DNA of 64,000 nucleotides. Source: Enterobacter pseudoroggenkampii (GTDB lineage Bacteria > Pseudomonadota > Gammaproteobacteria > Enterobacterales > Enterobacteriaceae). The position numbers and the translations under genes were made by a program. The stretch is taken from contig NZ_JAPMLV010000001.1 in NCBI RefSeq assembly GCF_026420145.1, forward strand, positions 1,116,001-1,180,000. The letters run 5' to 3'. The notes beneath the pieces were generated by a model, which was not told where the DNA came from, ran no database searches, and saw only the letters and a program-made list of their open reading frames with translations. This document shows positions 1 to 9,616 of this stretch, piece by piece. Position 1 is the stretch's first letter, and every line of letters starts with the position of its first letter.

Positions 1-915
1 TTCATCAACCGGGGCGAGCGGGGCGATGATCTTCGCAACGGTGTAGATGTCCGCATCCGGGCGCGCAAGGGCCGCGAGCAGCGTTTCGATGACGGCACGG
101 GTGTTTTCCGGCGGCGTCGGCCAGTTGAGCAGCATCCGGCGCAGGCTGGAGATGGCGCTGGTCATACGCAGCTGCTGGTGCAGCAAATAATTTAGCAGGG
201 TGTTCTGACGACGAAAGCGGTAGTGGCTCCAGAACGCCTGAATACGCAACAGATTCATGGTCAGAATCTGCCCGATCACCTTTTCATGCGCGAGGCGGAT
301 CTCATCGCTGGTATCCGGTTGCCACAGCAGGCTCGCGTGCTCAAGCAGCCGTGTGTGCATAGTCTTGAGGGCGGTGATAAGCGCGGTGCCGTCGGAGGTG
401 CTGGGGAGGATCATCATCATGAAGCCGCCGCTGAGGATCCCGACAATGACTTCACAGACGCGCGCCTGCGCGATATCCCACAGCTCGGTGGTGTCGAGCA
501 CGTTGACGACCGGGAAGGCAATAATGGCGGCGGTATAGCCCGCCAGCTGGAAAGCGTAGGCGACGTTATTGGTAAAATGGGCGCAGGCCCAGGTACAGCA
601 TCCCAGCCATGCCGCCATGCTCAGCAGGAACAGCCACGGATCGTTCAGCGTATGGCCGGCGATAATTAACGCCGCGGTGGCGCCGAGCAGGCTGCCTGCG
701 ATACGGCCAAGGCTTTTACTGATTACCCCGCCGACCGTAGGAAAACTCACCACCGCGGCAGACGTCATCGCCCAGTAGGGTTCATCCAGGTTCAGGTAGT
801 AGGCGACGGTCAGCGCCAGGCACATGGCAATGCCGTTACGCAGCGCGTAGCGCCACTGGGGACGCGTCGCTTTCATCCACGGGGTGTTGTGCCAGGAGAG
901 TGCCGGCAGCTTCAT
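1..915 (-). CDS. ydhK: YdhK, FUSC-family inner-membrane protein (3' end cut by window edge)
   Basis: The frame is open from the ATG at 915 to the window edge and gives 305 residues of the N-terminal part. Near the N-terminus it reads [20 protein letters not shown], followed by several hydrophobic segments (for example the GGFMMMILP stretch), then a soluble region. This is the layout of FUSC/aromatic-acid exporter proteins such as E. coli YdhK and AaeB, which are about 670 residues long. Its start overlaps the stop of ydhJ (ATGA), so the order ydhI-ydhJ-ydhK forms one operon resembling aaeX-aaeA-aaeB. The likely role is the inner-membrane pump partnered by the YdhJ periplasmic adaptor; the substrate is unknown. 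Confidence 0.9.
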   Translation of the reverse strand, partial: MKLPALSWHNTPWMKATRPQWRYALRNGIAMCLALTVAYYLNLDEPYWAMTSAAVVSFPTVGGVISKSLGRIAGSLLGATAALIIAGHTLNDPWLFLLSMAAWLGCCTWACAHFTNNVAYAFQLAGYTAAIIAFPVVNVLDTTELWDIAQARVCEVIVGILSGGFMMMILPSTSDGTALITALKTMHTRLLEHASLLWQPDTSDEIRLAHEKVIGQILTMNLLRIQAFWSHYRFRRQNTLLNYLLHQQLRMTSAISSLRRMLLNWPTPPENTRAVIETLLAALARPDADIYTVAKIIAPLAPVDE

Positions 916-1775
916 CACCGGTTTCCGATGGAGACGGTGCAGGTGGTGCCGGAGACCAGGGTAATGTCCTGCGGTAAACGGTCAAATTCTACGCGAACCG
1001 GAACGCGCTGGGCCAGGCGCACCCAGGGAACGTTTGGCTTAATGTCCGGCACCAACCCGGAATCTGTTTCAACGCTTTGATCGTAAATGGCGCGGCCTAT
1101 GCTGGATACGTGACCCTGTAACTTCTGCGAGCCGCTGTAAAGCGTAATCGCGGCGGGGGATCCCTCGCGGATATGGCGAAGCTTGGTCTCTTCGAAATAG
1201 CCCACGACGTAGAAGGAGTGGCTGTCGACGAGGGCAAAAACTGGCTGGCCGGTAGTGGCGTAGTTACCCACGCGGGCGGAGAGGTTGGTCACCCATCCAT
1301 CGACCGGTGCCGTAATCACGGTTTGGGTCAGTTGCCACTGCGCCTGCTTCAGCGTCGCCTCCGCCACGTTGACGCTCGCCTGCATGGCCTTAACGTTGAT
1401 ATTCGCGGTGTCTAAATCTTCTGCTGAGATGTAGTTTTGCGACAGGTGACGGCGGCGGTTGGCCTCGTTGTTGGCCTTTGCCTGGTCAGACTGGGCTTTC
1501 GCCAGCTGCGCCTCGGCGTTCAGAATCGCAATGTGGTACGGGGTGTCGTCAATTCGGAATAAAACATCTCCCTTTTTGACGAACTGGTTATCCTTAACCA
1601 GTAGCGTCGTGATACTTCCCGACACCTGAGGGGTGATGCTGACCTGTTCAGCGCGAACTTTACCGTCACGCGTCCAGGGCGACTGCATATAAAAATTCCA
1701 CATCCACCAGCCCGCGACCAGCGCGAGGGCGAGAACAAACAGGGTGGAAAAGTACTTTAGCGTTTTCAGAGGCAT
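915..1775 (-). CDS. ydhJ: YdhJ, membrane-fusion (HlyD/EmrA-type) efflux adaptor
   Basis: 286 residues when started at [10 protein letters not shown]. The open frame extends 12 codons further upstream, but this Met matches the E. coli YdhJ start and lies two bases after the ydhI stop. One N-terminal membrane anchor (about residues 8-26) is followed by a biotinyl-lipoyl-like half ([10 protein letters not shown]), an alpha-hairpin coiled coil rich in Ala/Gln (about 85-150), a second lipoyl half ([12 protein letters not shown]) and a beta-barrel part ([20 protein letters not shown]). This is the domain order of HlyD-family adaptors. It should link the YdhK pump to an outer-membrane channel. Substrate unknown. 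Confidence 0.93.
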   Translation of the reverse strand: MPLKTLKYFSTLFVLALALVAGWWMWNFYMQSPWTRDGKVRAEQVSITPQVSGSITTLLVKDNQFVKKGDVLFRIDDTPYHIAILNAEAQLAKAQSDQAKANNEANRRRHLSQNYISAEDLDTANINVKAMQASVNVAEATLKQAQWQLTQTVITAPVDGWVTNLSARVGNYATTGQPVFALVDSHSFYVVGYFEETKLRHIREGSPAAITLYSGSQKLQGHVSSIGRAIYDQSVETDSGLVPDIKPNVPWVRLAQRVPVRVEFDRLPQDITLVSGTTCTVSIGNR

Positions 1776-1777
1776 AG

Positions 1778-2014
1778 TCACCACACCATCAAGACAGCAA
1801 GGCCCAGACATACGGAGAGGGCAAACAGGGAAAGATCCATCAGCATGGGATGCCAGATTTCGCCGGAGTACATCCAGTCGCGAAGCAGACGATGCGCGAT
1901 GAGCCAGAGAATAAAGCCCACCAGCACGGCCTTAAACAGGGGGGGAAAGTAGACTGACGCACCGAAGATCAGGTCCTGAAGGGGTAACCCCTCTGAGCGA
2001 TGAAAAAACGTCAC
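1778..2014 (-). CDS. ydhI: YdhI, small DUF1656 membrane protein
   Basis: 78 residues, the same length as E. coli YdhI. There are two hydrophobic segments, one around [18 protein letters not shown] and one at the C-terminus ([17 protein letters not shown]), with the [16 protein letters not shown] motif of the DUF1656/AaeX family. It is the first gene of the ydhIJK operon, two bases before ydhJ. By analogy with AaeX it accompanies an efflux pair; its own activity is unknown. It is divergent from slyA, with about 190 bases between the two starts. Confidence 0.92.
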   Translation of the reverse strand: MTFFHRSEGLPLQDLIFGASVYFPPLFKAVLVGFILWLIAHRLLRDWMYSGEIWHPMLMDLSLFALSVCLGLAVLMVW

Positions 2015-2169
2015 GGGCAGAAATCCTTTGCAGTGAACAGAATGCCGCGTTGGCTTGTCATAGTATGATGAAGCATCACAATTCAGTGTAAGTCATACTT
2101 TTAAGTTCGATGAATGCAGTATTGCATTTGTTTTGGCAATACAAATGCTGCACACTATTCTAAAATCAG

Positions 2170-2190
2170 TATAATAACTTAGCAAGCTAA
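2170..2190 (+). promoter_or_regulatory. slyA promoter -10 and SlyA operator
   Basis: A consensus -10 (TATAAT, 2170-2175) is followed by the perfect palindrome TTAGCAAGCTAA at 2179-2190. This dodecamer is the published high-affinity SlyA recognition sequence. It lies just upstream of the slyA ribosome-binding site and would cover the transcription start, which fits negative autoregulation. No good -35 box is seen. Confidence 0.8.
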
Positions 2191-2206
2191 TTATAAGGAG
2201 ATGAAA

Positions 2207-2641
2207 TTGGAATCGCCATTAGGTTCTGATCTGGCAAGGTTGGTACGCGTCTGGCGTGCTCTGATTGACCATCGCCTGAAACCTCTGGAACTCACACAGA
2301 CGCATTGGGTCACGCTGCACAATATCCATCAGCTGCCGCCCGATCAGTCGCAAATTCAACTGGCAAAAGCGATAGGCATTGAGCAACCGTCGCTGGTGCG
2401 CACGCTTGACCAGCTGGAAGAGAAGGGGTTGATCTCGCGGCAAACCTGCGCGAGCGATCGTCGTGCGAAACGGATTAAACTCACCGAAAAAGCGGCGCCT
2501 ATCATCACGGAAATGGAAGCCGTGATTACCAGGACGCGCGGTGAAATCCTGTCAGGCGTTTCACCGGCGGAGCTGGAAATGCTCATCAGCCTCATTGGGC
2601 GTCTTGAGCAAAACATCCATGAACTGCAGTCGCGAGACTGA
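2207..2641 (+). CDS. slyA: SlyA, MarR-family transcriptional regulator
   Basis: 144 residues from a TTG start at 2207. An in-frame ATG at 2201 directly abuts the AAGGAG sequence (2195-2200) with no spacing, whereas the TTG lies six bases after it. The resulting N-terminus [11 protein letters not shown] and length match Salmonella and E. coli SlyA. A winged-helix DNA-binding domain (about residues 48-100, including [20 protein letters not shown] and the wing SDRRAKR) sits between N- and C-terminal dimerisation helices. SlyA binds TTAGCAAGCTAA-like sites, counteracts H-NS and controls envelope and virulence genes. It is divergent from ydhIJK and has its own operator. Confidence 0.95.
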   Translation: MESPLGSDLARLVRVWRALIDHRLKPLELTQTHWVTLHNIHQLPPDQSQIQLAKAIGIEQPSLVRTLDQLEEKGLISRQTCASDRRAKRIKLTEKAAPIITEMEAVITRTRGEILSGVSPAELEMLISLIGRLEQNIHELQSRD

Positions 2642-2651
2642 CAAACAATAA

Positions 2652-2678
2652 GGCCTTGCAGCAGCAAGGCCTTTTTTT
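2652..2678 (+). terminator. Rho-independent terminator of slyA
   Basis: Perfect 8-bp stem GGCCTTGC/GCAAGGCC with loop AGCA, followed by seven T. It begins 10 bases after the slyA stop. Its T tract runs into the stop codon of the convergent diguanylate cyclase gene. Confidence 0.9.
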
Positions 2679-4095
2679 ACTTAAAGACGACCACACGGTT
2701 ACGACCCGTCTCCTTTGCTTCATACATCGCCTTGTCGGCACTTTCCACGCACGTTTCTGCGGTTATCGTTGATGACGTTGCCGTAAACACCCCCATACTG
2801 ATGGTGATGGGCTCCTGCAACTGACCGCCGCTGCTGGTTTTATCAAAGCTGCTTAGCTTCAGGCGTATGCGCTCGGCCACCTGGTACGCGGAGTCTGACG
2901 ACGTGTTGGCCAGCATCAGCACAAACTCCTCACCGCCGATACGGGCCGCGATGTCCTGCGGGCGCACGGAATCCATTAGCAGGTTGGCGACAAACTGCAG
3001 GACTTTATCGCCCTGGAGATGTCCGTAGGTGTCGTTAATACGCTTGAAGCGATCGAGATCGCTGACGATGACGGAAACGGGGCGATTGGGTCTGGCGATA
3101 TCCAGCGCCTGGTTTAACGATTCATAAAAATAGCTGCGGTTATAAAGGCGCGTGAGCGGATCGCGGATTGAGTTCTGATAGGACTGCTGATATTTTACGT
3201 GCGAGTCGCGATACAGTCTGAAGACATCGTAAAGCAGAACAAAAATAATCAGCAGCGTGGCGACAGTTTCAAATAACCGGGCGCGGTACCAGGAGATATC
3301 TTCGGCATGTCCACCCGCTAACAGCATTGAAAGCGTGACGATATAGCAAACGCACAAAAAATTTCCGCCTACCCAGAATAAATTGCGCACGCGCGTGACA
3401 AACATCAGCGCTACTAATGTTATCACCCAGAAAACAATTAAAGATATATTAATGCAATGGCTCCAGAGGACCATAAACTGCCGGGTTTCATTATCAACCA
3501 GGTCAATGGATAACAAGGGCGAGTGGCTGGAATATATCCAGGCCAGTCCCACTGTACAGGCGGTAAAAAGAGACGCCCCGCTCACAATTGAGATATGCGC
3601 CAGCCGTGAAAGAGGGTAATCGCGCATGGGATAGAGTATTGCTGCCACGATAAACAGCACCGCCATTAAAAAGTGGCGGAACATATAGTAGATCATCGCA
3701 TCGTTGTAGTTCACGACGTTGAACTGATAGAGATCCAGCCAGGCGGGGAAGCTGGTCAGCGTTCCGACCATCAGCAGTGCGGACCCGGCAAAGGCAAAGG
3801 CGATTGCGACCAGATACAATCGTCTTTTGTCACACCAGTATTTCATCGCCATAAAACAGGCAATAAACAGGTGAAACACCAGAAGAAAAATGGTGAGCGT
3901 AGGGAATAAAAGCGGTGAAAAGGACGGAACCCATTCAACGAGTTTTAAAAACAGCGCGTGTAATATCCCGATAACAACAAGGCAACCGAGACAGAACGTA
4001 ATATAACGGCTCGTTAGAGCGCGACGATTCGCAAGCATAGAATTTTTACAAATTATAATGAATAAAGAGAAGGTGGTTGCGAAGAGTCTAATCAA
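2677..4095 (-). CDS. Membrane GGEEF diguanylate cyclase (MASE4-like sensor)
   Basis: 472 residues from a TTG at 4095, or 453 from the ATG at 4038 (MLANRRALTSRY). Neither has a convincing Shine-Dalgarno site, so the start is uncertain. The first 280 or so residues carry about seven to eight hydrophobic segments, resembling the MASE4 sensor. The C-terminal GGEEF domain has DPLTRLYNR, DLDRFKRINDTYGH and the intact active site ARIGGEEFVLML. It should make cyclic di-GMP from two GTP. An RxxD inhibitory site may be present at RPQD, but this is not certain. The gene is absent between slyA and slyB in K-12, so it is a lineage-specific insertion. The signal sensed is unknown. Confidence 0.88.
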   Translation of the reverse strand: MIRLFATTFSLFIIICKNSMLANRRALTSRYITFCLGCLVVIGILHALFLKLVEWVPSFSPLLFPTLTIFLLVFHLFIACFMAMKYWCDKRRLYLVAIAFAFAGSALLMVGTLTSFPAWLDLYQFNVVNYNDAMIYYMFRHFLMAVLFIVAAILYPMRDYPLSRLAHISIVSGASLFTACTVGLAWIYSSHSPLLSIDLVDNETRQFMVLWSHCINISLIVFWVITLVALMFVTRVRNLFWVGGNFLCVCYIVTLSMLLAGGHAEDISWYRARLFETVATLLIIFVLLYDVFRLYRDSHVKYQQSYQNSIRDPLTRLYNRSYFYESLNQALDIARPNRPVSVIVSDLDRFKRINDTYGHLQGDKVLQFVANLLMDSVRPQDIAARIGGEEFVLMLANTSSDSAYQVAERIRLKLSSFDKTSSGGQLQEPITISMGVFTATSSTITAETCVESADKAMYEAKETGRNRVVVFK

Positions 4096-4234
4096 TTAGT
4101 GCAATAAATACTTTGCGCAGAAACAATATAAGGCGTGATTAATAATGGATGAGGTGAATGTATTTTGTAATTATATTTGTGAGAGTGATATATATTGTAA
4201 ATGGATGTGGCCCGAGGACCACATCCACTTTTAA

Positions 4235-4702
4235 TTAACGTGGGGAAACGGTCACCTGGCTTCCGTTGCTCGCCAGCACAACGCGCTGGCCTGCAGAGAA
4301 GCGGGTGCTGCCCTGTTTCTGAACAACCATGATAGTGCTGCCGTCGTCTTTACGGATTTCCAGCTCTACGCCCTGGGTTTTGTTCATCGCACCCTGAACG
4401 CCCTGGCCGGCTACGCCACCCGCAACGGCACCTGCGGCTGTTGCCAGAGAGCGACCCGTGCCGCCGCCGACGGTATTACCCAGGAAACCACCCAGGACGG
4501 CACCGCCAATTGCGCCCATCACGTTGTTTTCATCGCCACCCTGAATCTGTACAGGGCGTGCGTTAACAACGGTACCGTAAGTCACGTTCTGAACCTGTTT
4601 CGCTTCAGAAGCGCTGTAAACGTCGCCAGAAAGTGAACTGTCATTCACACAGCCAGCCAGAGTTAAACCAATCAGCGAAACGCCCAGTACACGTAAAATC
4701 AT
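4235..4702 (-). CDS. slyB: SlyB, outer-membrane lipoprotein
   Basis: 155 residues, the family length. A lipoprotein signal with lipobox LAGC places the acylated Cys at about residue 18. The centre is a glycine-zipper stretch (AIGGAVLGGFLGNTVGGG through GAVAGGVAGQGVQGA), typical of SlyB/Pcp lipoproteins. The C-terminal part (ELEIRKDDGS) is soluble. SlyB is a PhoP-regulated envelope-stress lipoprotein that forms oligomers in the outer membrane. It is transcribed away from anmK and has a PhoP box about 125 bases upstream. Confidence 0.95.
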   Translation of the reverse strand: MILRVLGVSLIGLTLAGCVNDSSLSGDVYSASEAKQVQNVTYGTVVNARPVQIQGGDENNVMGAIGGAVLGGFLGNTVGGGTGRSLATAAGAVAGGVAGQGVQGAMNKTQGVELEIRKDDGSTIMVVQKQGSTRFSAGQRVVLASNGSQVTVSPR

Positions 4703-4807
4703 TTGAATCTCCTGTTCACCAAAAACGCCCGATTGAGGGCATCCGTTATGGCTAAATTATATGGCATAAGGAGCCATAGTTCATATCTTTGCATTAACAA
4801 TAGGAAA

Positions 4808-4842
4808 ATTGTACTTGAATTTGACTTAACGAGACATAAACA
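4808..4842 (-). promoter_or_regulatory. PhoP box and -10 of the slyB promoter
   Basis: On the minus strand a direct repeat TGTTTA-TGTCT-CGTTAA (4842 down to 4826) fits the PhoP box, (T/G)GTTTA separated by five bases. Twelve bases further is TACAAT (4813-4808), a good -10. This is the spacing of class II PhoP promoters such as that of mgtA. It implies a leader of about 100 bases before slyB. Confidence 0.75.
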
Positions 4843-4956
4843 GGTCCGCCTGTGTTACCCGTCTGACATTGTTAAAAAATATTATTGCCGGATGGCAAAG
4901 CGGCGCCGTTTATGGTTGAGTGGATATCCTTAGCCCACGCAACGTAAGGAAAGCGC

Positions 4957-6081
4957 ATGAAATCGGGTCGCTACATTGGTGTGATGTCAGGCACCAGTCT
5001 GGATGGGGTAGATGTCGTTCTGGCCGCCATTGACGAAAACATGGTGGCACAGCAGGCGAGCCTGACCTGGCCAATCCCCATTTCACTGAAAGAGGATATT
5101 CTGAGTATCTGTCAGGGGCAGAAGCTGACCCTCTCCCAGCTTGGACAGCTGGATGTCCGCCTGGGAGCGCTGTTTGCGGATGCGGTGCAGGCTTTGATGC
5201 AAAAAGAACATCTTCGCCCGCAGGATGTGGTGGCCATCGGGTGTCACGGACAAACGGTCTGGCATGAGCCCATCGGAGAGGCCCCGCATACTCTGCAAAT
5301 CGGCGATAACAACCAGATTGTGGCGAAGACGGGCGTGACGGTAGTAGGCGATTTCCGTCGTCGCGATATCGCCCTTGGCGGACAGGGCGCGCCGCTGGTG
5401 CCCGCGTTCCATCAGGCGTTACTGGCGCACCCTTCAGAGCGGCGCATGGTGCTCAACATTGGTGGGATCGCCAATCTGTCGATGCTTATCCCGGGACAGC
5501 CGGTCCGCGGCTACGATACCGGCCCGGGCAATATGCTAATGGATGCCTGGATCTGGCGTCAGTGCGGCCAACCGTATGATAAAAATGCGGAGTGGGCGAG
5601 CGGGGGGAAAGTGATTCTTCCGCTGCTGCAGTCGATGCTAAGCGATCCTTATTTTGCTCTGCCGGCCCCTAAGAGCACGGGGCGTGAATACTTCAACCTG
5701 GGCTGGCTTGAGCGTCAGCTGGCGCCATTCCCGGCGCTCGCGCCGCAGGATGTCCAGGCGACGCTTGCTGAGCTGACGGCCGTGTCGATCTCCGAACAGG
5801 TTCTGCTCAGCGGTGGTTGTGAGCGCCTGCTGGTGTGCGGCGGAGGAAGCCGTAACCCGCTGGTGATGGCGCGTCTTGCGGGGTTACTGCCGGGTACCGA
5901 AGTGTCGACGACCGATGAGGCTGGCATCAGCGGTGATGATATGGAGGCGCTGGCCTTCGCATGGCTTGCCTGGCGCACCATTGCCGGACTGCCGGGCAAC
6001 TTGCCGTCGGTAACCGGTGCGCGTGAAGCGAGCGTCCTCGGGGCGATTTTCCCGGCCAATCCTCGTCATAATCAGAGTTAA
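4957..6081 (+). CDS. anmK: Anhydro-N-acetylmuramic acid kinase
   Basis: 374 residues (E. coli 369), with AAGGAAA just before the ATG. The N-terminal [12 protein letters not shown] phosphate-binding motif, the central [19 protein letters not shown] segment, and [10 protein letters not shown] and GYDTGPGN are hallmarks of AnmK. The enzyme opens and phosphorylates anhydro-MurNAc to MurNAc-6-phosphate in cytoplasmic peptidoglycan recycling, feeding MurQ. It is divergent from slyB. No defect is seen. Confidence 0.96.
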   Translation: MKSGRYIGVMSGTSLDGVDVVLAAIDENMVAQQASLTWPIPISLKEDILSICQGQKLTLSQLGQLDVRLGALFADAVQALMQKEHLRPQDVVAIGCHGQTVWHEPIGEAPHTLQIGDNNQIVAKTGVTVVGDFRRRDIALGGQGAPLVPAFHQALLAHPSERRMVLNIGGIANLSMLIPGQPVRGYDTGPGNMLMDAWIWRQCGQPYDKNAEWASGGKVILPLLQSMLSDPYFALPAPKSTGREYFNLGWLERQLAPFPALAPQDVQATLAELTAVSISEQVLLSGGCERLLVCGGGSRNPLVMARLAGLLPGTEVSTTDEAGISGDDMEALAFAWLAWRTIAGLPGNLPSVTGAREASVLGAIFPANPRHNQS

Positions 6082-6174
6082 CTGAAATTCAGCGCGGCGC
6101 GTCGTCGTTAGAATGGAACGAAACAGGGGGGCAGCCATGCCCTCCAGGACCAGGAAAGTCTTCGGAATACGCCC

Positions 6175-6498
6175 ATGAAAAAACTTCTTCTTATTGCCGC
6201 CCCTTTGTTGCTGTCAGGATGCAGCGTCTATAACCAGTTCCTTGAGCGCATGCAGACCGATACGCTGGAGTATCGCTGCGACGAAAAACCGTTGACCGTG
6301 AAGCTGAATAATCCACGTCAGGAAGCCAGCTTTGTTTACGACAATAAATTGCTGACGCTGAAGCAGGGTATGTCGGCCTCCGGCGCACGTTACTCCGACG
6401 GTATCTACGTCTTCTGGTCGAAAGGCGACAGCGCCACGGTCTACAAGCGCGACCGCATTGTGCTGAACAATTGCCAGCTCGAAAACCCGAAGCGTTGA
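6175..6498 (+). CDS. mliC: MliC, membrane-bound C-type lysozyme inhibitor lipoprotein
   Basis: 107 residues. The signal peptide ends in the lipobox LLSGC (acylated Cys about residue 16). The mature domain [14 protein letters not shown] through [24 protein letters not shown] carries the conserved Ser-Gly-Ala-x-Tyr lysozyme-inserting motif, and two Cys can form the family's disulfide. It protects periplasmic peptidoglycan from C-type lysozyme. It lies between anmK and pdxH, as in E. coli (ydhA). Confidence 0.94.
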   Translation: MKKLLLIAAPLLLSGCSVYNQFLERMQTDTLEYRCDEKPLTVKLNNPRQEASFVYDNKLLTLKQGMSASGARYSDGIYVFWSKGDSATVYKRDRIVLNNCQLENPKR

Positions 6499-6555
6499 GA
6501 TTTTTACAGGGGCGGCGCACAATAGCGCCACCCACTCTCAATGTCAGCTAACGCC

Positions 6556-7212
6556 ATGTCAGATAACGATGAACTGCAGCAAATTGCGCATCTGCGCCGT
6601 GAATACACAAAAGGCGGCCTGCGTCGCCAGGATCTGCCCGCTGAACCCCTCGTGCTTTTTGAACGCTGGCTGAAACAGGCCTGCGAAGCGAAACTCGCCG
6701 ATCCAACGGCCATGGTTGTCGCGACGGTAGATGAAAACGGTCAACCGTATCAGCGCATCGTATTGCTAAAGCATTATGACGAGAAAGGACTGGTGTTCTA
6801 TACCAACCTTGGCAGTCGCAAAGCGCACCATTTAGAAAATAATCCGCGCATCAGCCTGCTGTTCCCGTGGCATATGCTGGAGCGTCAGGTGATGGTCACC
6901 GGCAAAGCGGAACGTCTCTCGACGCTGGAAGTGGTGAAGTATTTCCACAGCCGCCCGCGTGACAGCCAGATTGGCGCCTGGGTATCAAAACAGTCCAGCC
7001 GAATTTCCGCCCGCGGCGTACTGGAAAGTAAATTCCTGGAGCTGAAACAGAAGTTCCAGCAGGGTGAAATTCCCCTGCCAAGTTTCTGGGGCGGTTTCCG
7101 TATCCCGATTGAGCAGATGGAGTTCTGGCAGGGGGGCGAACACCGCCTGCACGACCGCTTTTTATACCAGCGCGAGAATGGCGGCTGGAAAATCGACAGA
7201 CTGGCACCGTAA
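6556..7212 (+). CDS. pdxH: Pyridoxine/pyridoxamine 5'-phosphate oxidase
   Basis: 218 residues from the ATG at 6556, matching E. coli PdxH length and N-terminus ([17 protein letters not shown]). An in-frame ATG at 6541 would add five residues and cannot be excluded; neither has a strong Shine-Dalgarno site. FMN- and substrate-binding motifs [26 protein letters not shown] and the C-terminal [13 protein letters not shown] are present. It oxidises PNP or PMP to pyridoxal 5'-phosphate using FMN and oxygen. It forms a vitamin B6 cluster with tyrS and pdxY downstream. Confidence 0.95.
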   Translation: MSDNDELQQIAHLRREYTKGGLRRQDLPAEPLVLFERWLKQACEAKLADPTAMVVATVDENGQPYQRIVLLKHYDEKGLVFYTNLGSRKAHHLENNPRISLLFPWHMLERQVMVTGKAERLSTLEVVKYFHSRPRDSQIGAWVSKQSSRISARGVLESKFLELKQKFQQGEIPLPSFWGGFRIPIEQMEFWQGGEHRLHDRFLYQRENGGWKIDRLAP

Positions 7213-7337
7213 TCCCCGAAATTTGTTGATTTAAGCGCTAGCGCACACCGCGCTTGCGCTTTATTCTATGGTCCTTTCGCATCAGGCGAAAAGTCGTGTA
7301 CCGGCAAAGGTGCAGTCGTTTATACATGGAGAATTTG

Positions 7338-8612
7338 ATGGCAAGCAGTAACTTGATTAAACAATTGCAAGAGCGGGGCCTCGTGGCCCAGGTGACGGAC
7401 GAGGAAGCGTTAGCAGAGCGACTGGCGCAAGGCCCGATCGCGCTCTATTGCGGCTTCGATCCCACCGCTGACAGCTTGCATTTGGGGCATCTTGTTCCAT
7501 TGTTATGCCTGAAACGCTTCCAGATGGCGGGCCATAAGCCTGTTGCCCTGGTGGGCGGCGCGACCGGTCTGATTGGTGACCCAAGCTTTAAAGCCGCTGA
7601 GCGTAAACTGAATACCGAAGATACCGTGCAGGAGTGGGTAGATAAGATCCGCAAACAGGTTGCACCGTTCCTCGACTTCAACTGTGGTGATAATGCCGCC
7701 ATTGCCGCGAACAACTACGACTGGTTTGGCAGCATGAACGTGCTGACCTTCCTGCGTGATATCGGCAAGCACTTCTCTGTTAACCAGATGATTAACAAAG
7801 AGGCCGTGAAGCAGCGTCTGAACCGCGACGACCAGGGTATCTCCTTTACCGAGTTCTCCTACAACCTGCTGCAGGGGTATGACTTTGCCTGCCTGAACAA
7901 ACTGCACGGCGTTTCCCTGCAGATTGGCGGTTCCGATCAGTGGGGTAACATCACCTCCGGTATCGACCTGACCCGTCGCCTGCACCAGAATCAGGTCTTT
8001 GGTCTGACCGTTCCGCTGATCACCAAAGCCGACGGCACCAAATTTGGTAAAACCGAAGGCGGCGCGGTGTGGCTCGATCCGAAGAAAACCAGCCCGTACA
8101 AGTTCTACCAGTTCTGGATCAACACGGCGGATGCCGATGTTTACCGCTTCCTGAAGTTCTTCACCTTTATGGACATTGAAGAGATCAACGCGCTGGAAGA
8201 AGAAGACAAGAACAGCGGTAAAGCACCGCGCGCTCAGTACGTGCTGGCGGACGAAGTGACCAAACTGGTTCACGGTGAAGAAGGTCTGGCCGCGGCAAAA
8301 CGCATTACCGCAAGCCTGTTCAACGGTACCCTGAGCGATCTGAGCGAAGCGGACTTCGAACAGCTGGCGCAGGACGGTGTGCCGATGGTTGAGATGGAAA
8401 AAGGGGCTGACCTGATGCAGGCGCTGGTGGATTCCGAGCTCCAGCCTTCCCGCGGTCAGGCGCGTAAAACCATCGCGTCTAACGCTATTACCATCAACGG
8501 TGAGAAGCAGGCCGACCCGGAATACACCTTCGTTGACGGCGATCGTCTGTATGGTCGCTACACGCTGCTGCGTCGCGGCAAGAAAAATTACTGCCTTGTC
8601 TGCTGGAAGTAA
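7338..8612 (+). CDS. tyrS: Tyrosyl-tRNA synthetase
   Basis: 424 residues from the ATG at 7338, which has GGAGAA just upstream. The frame is open a further 28 codons, but this start gives [10 protein letters not shown] and the E. coli length. Class I signatures are LHLGHLVPL (HIGH) and KFGKTEGG (KMSKS-equivalent). [10 protein letters not shown] and the [11 protein letters not shown] tyrosine pocket are present, and the C-terminal S4-like RNA-binding part begins about residue 350 ([21 protein letters not shown]). It charges tRNA-Tyr in the cytoplasm. Confidence 0.97.
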   Translation: MASSNLIKQLQERGLVAQVTDEEALAERLAQGPIALYCGFDPTADSLHLGHLVPLLCLKRFQMAGHKPVALVGGATGLIGDPSFKAAERKLNTEDTVQEWVDKIRKQVAPFLDFNCGDNAAIAANNYDWFGSMNVLTFLRDIGKHFSVNQMINKEAVKQRLNRDDQGISFTEFSYNLLQGYDFACLNKLHGVSLQIGGSDQWGNITSGIDLTRRLHQNQVFGLTVPLITKADGTKFGKTEGGAVWLDPKKTSPYKFYQFWINTADADVYRFLKFFTFMDIEEINALEEEDKNSGKAPRAQYVLADEVTKLVHGEEGLAAAKRITASLFNGTLSDLSEADFEQLAQDGVPMVEMEKGADLMQALVDSELQPSRGQARKTIASNAITINGEKQADPEYTFVDGDRLYGRYTLLRRGKKNYCLVCWK

Positions 8613-8625
8613 TTAACAGTCTTCA

Positions 8626-8657
8626 GGGGCGTGGGAAACCACGCCCCTTTTGTTTTT
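8626..8657 (+). terminator. Terminator/attenuator between tyrS and pdxY
   Basis: Nine-bp GC-rich stem GGGGCGTGG/CCACGCCCC with a GAAA tetraloop, then TTTTGTTTTTT. It starts 13 bases after the tyrS stop and ends about 20 bases before the pdxY start. It would therefore limit tyrS read-through into pdxY. Confidence 0.85.
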
Positions 8658-8678
8658 TCAGGGTTTGGTAAGAAAAAA

Positions 8679-9539
8679 ATGAAGAACATCCTCGCCATTC
8701 AGTCCCACGTTGTTTTTGGACACGCTGGCAATAGCGCCGCGGAATTCCCGATGCGTCGCCTCGGCGTCAACGTCTGGCCCCTTAATACCGTGCAGTTCTC
8801 TAACCACACGCAATACGGCAAATGGACCGGCTGCGTGATGCCGCCTTCGCATCTCACTGAGGTTGTGCAGGGGATTGCCGATATCGACCAGCTCAAACGC
8901 TGTGACGCCGTGCTGAGCGGTTACCTCGGCTCAGCGGAGCAGGGGGAGCATATCCTCGGCATCGTGCGCCAGGTGAAAGCCGCCAACCCGTCGGCAAAAT
9001 ACTTCTGCGACCCCGTCATGGGGCATCCGGAGAAAGGCTGTATCGTGGCGCCAGGCGTTGCAGAGTTTCACGTCCGTCACGCGCTGCCCGCCAGCGATAT
9101 CATTGCGCCAAACCTGGTCGAACTCGAAATTCTCTGCGAGCGTCCGGTTAACAGCGTAGAAGAGGCCGTAAGAGCGTCCCGCGAGCTTATCGCGCTGGGG
9201 CCTGACGTTGTGCTGGTAAAACACCTTGCGCGCGCAGGGCTGAGCCAGGACCGTTTTGAAATGCTGCTGGTAACGAAAGATGACGCCTGGCATATCAGCC
9301 GTCCGCTGGTGGATTTCGGCCAGCGCCAGCCGGTTGGGGTCGGAGATGTCACCAGCGGTCTGCTGCTGGTGAAATTACTGCAAGGGGCGACAATGCGCGA
9401 CGCGCTCGAGCATGTTACTGCGGCGGTGTACGAAATCATGATTGCGACGAAAGAGATGCAGGAATATGAACTGCAGGTGGTCGCGGCACAGGATCGTATC
9501 GCGAAGCCGGAGCACTATTTCAGCGCTACCCAGCTTTAA
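8679..9539 (+). CDS. pdxY: Pyridoxal kinase PdxY
   Basis: 286 residues from the ATG at 8679 ([20 protein letters not shown]). The open frame reaches into the upstream terminator, but this start agrees with E. coli. Ribokinase-like fold with [10 protein letters not shown], the ATP-binding [12 protein letters not shown] and the [11 protein letters not shown] anion hole with its catalytic Asp. It phosphorylates pyridoxal in the B6 salvage pathway and is functionally paired with PdxH upstream. Confidence 0.96.
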   Translation: MKNILAIQSHVVFGHAGNSAAEFPMRRLGVNVWPLNTVQFSNHTQYGKWTGCVMPPSHLTEVVQGIADIDQLKRCDAVLSGYLGSAEQGEHILGIVRQVKAANPSAKYFCDPVMGHPEKGCIVAPGVAEFHVRHALPASDIIAPNLVELEILCERPVNSVEEAVRASRELIALGPDVVLVKHLARAGLSQDRFEMLLVTKDDAWHISRPLVDFGQRQPVGVGDVTSGLLLVKLLQGATMRDALEHVTAAVYEIMIATKEMQEYELQVVAAQDRIAKPEHYFSATQL

Positions 9540-9544
9540 ACGAT

Positions 9545-9612
9545 GCCGGGTGGCGCTGCGCTTACCCGGCCTACAAAACCCGTAGGCCCGTGCAAGCGAA
9601 GCGCCGCCGGGC
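9545..9612 (+). repeat. BIME: two inverted REP elements
   Basis: GCCGGGTGGCGCTGCGCTTA (from 9545) reads into CCCGGCCTACA, and a second inverted copy follows (9582-9612, GTAGGCCCGTGC through GCGCCGCCGGGC). This is the usual enterobacterial REP pair, here between the converging ends of pdxY and gstA. Confidence 0.9.
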
Positions 9613-9616
9613 GATA

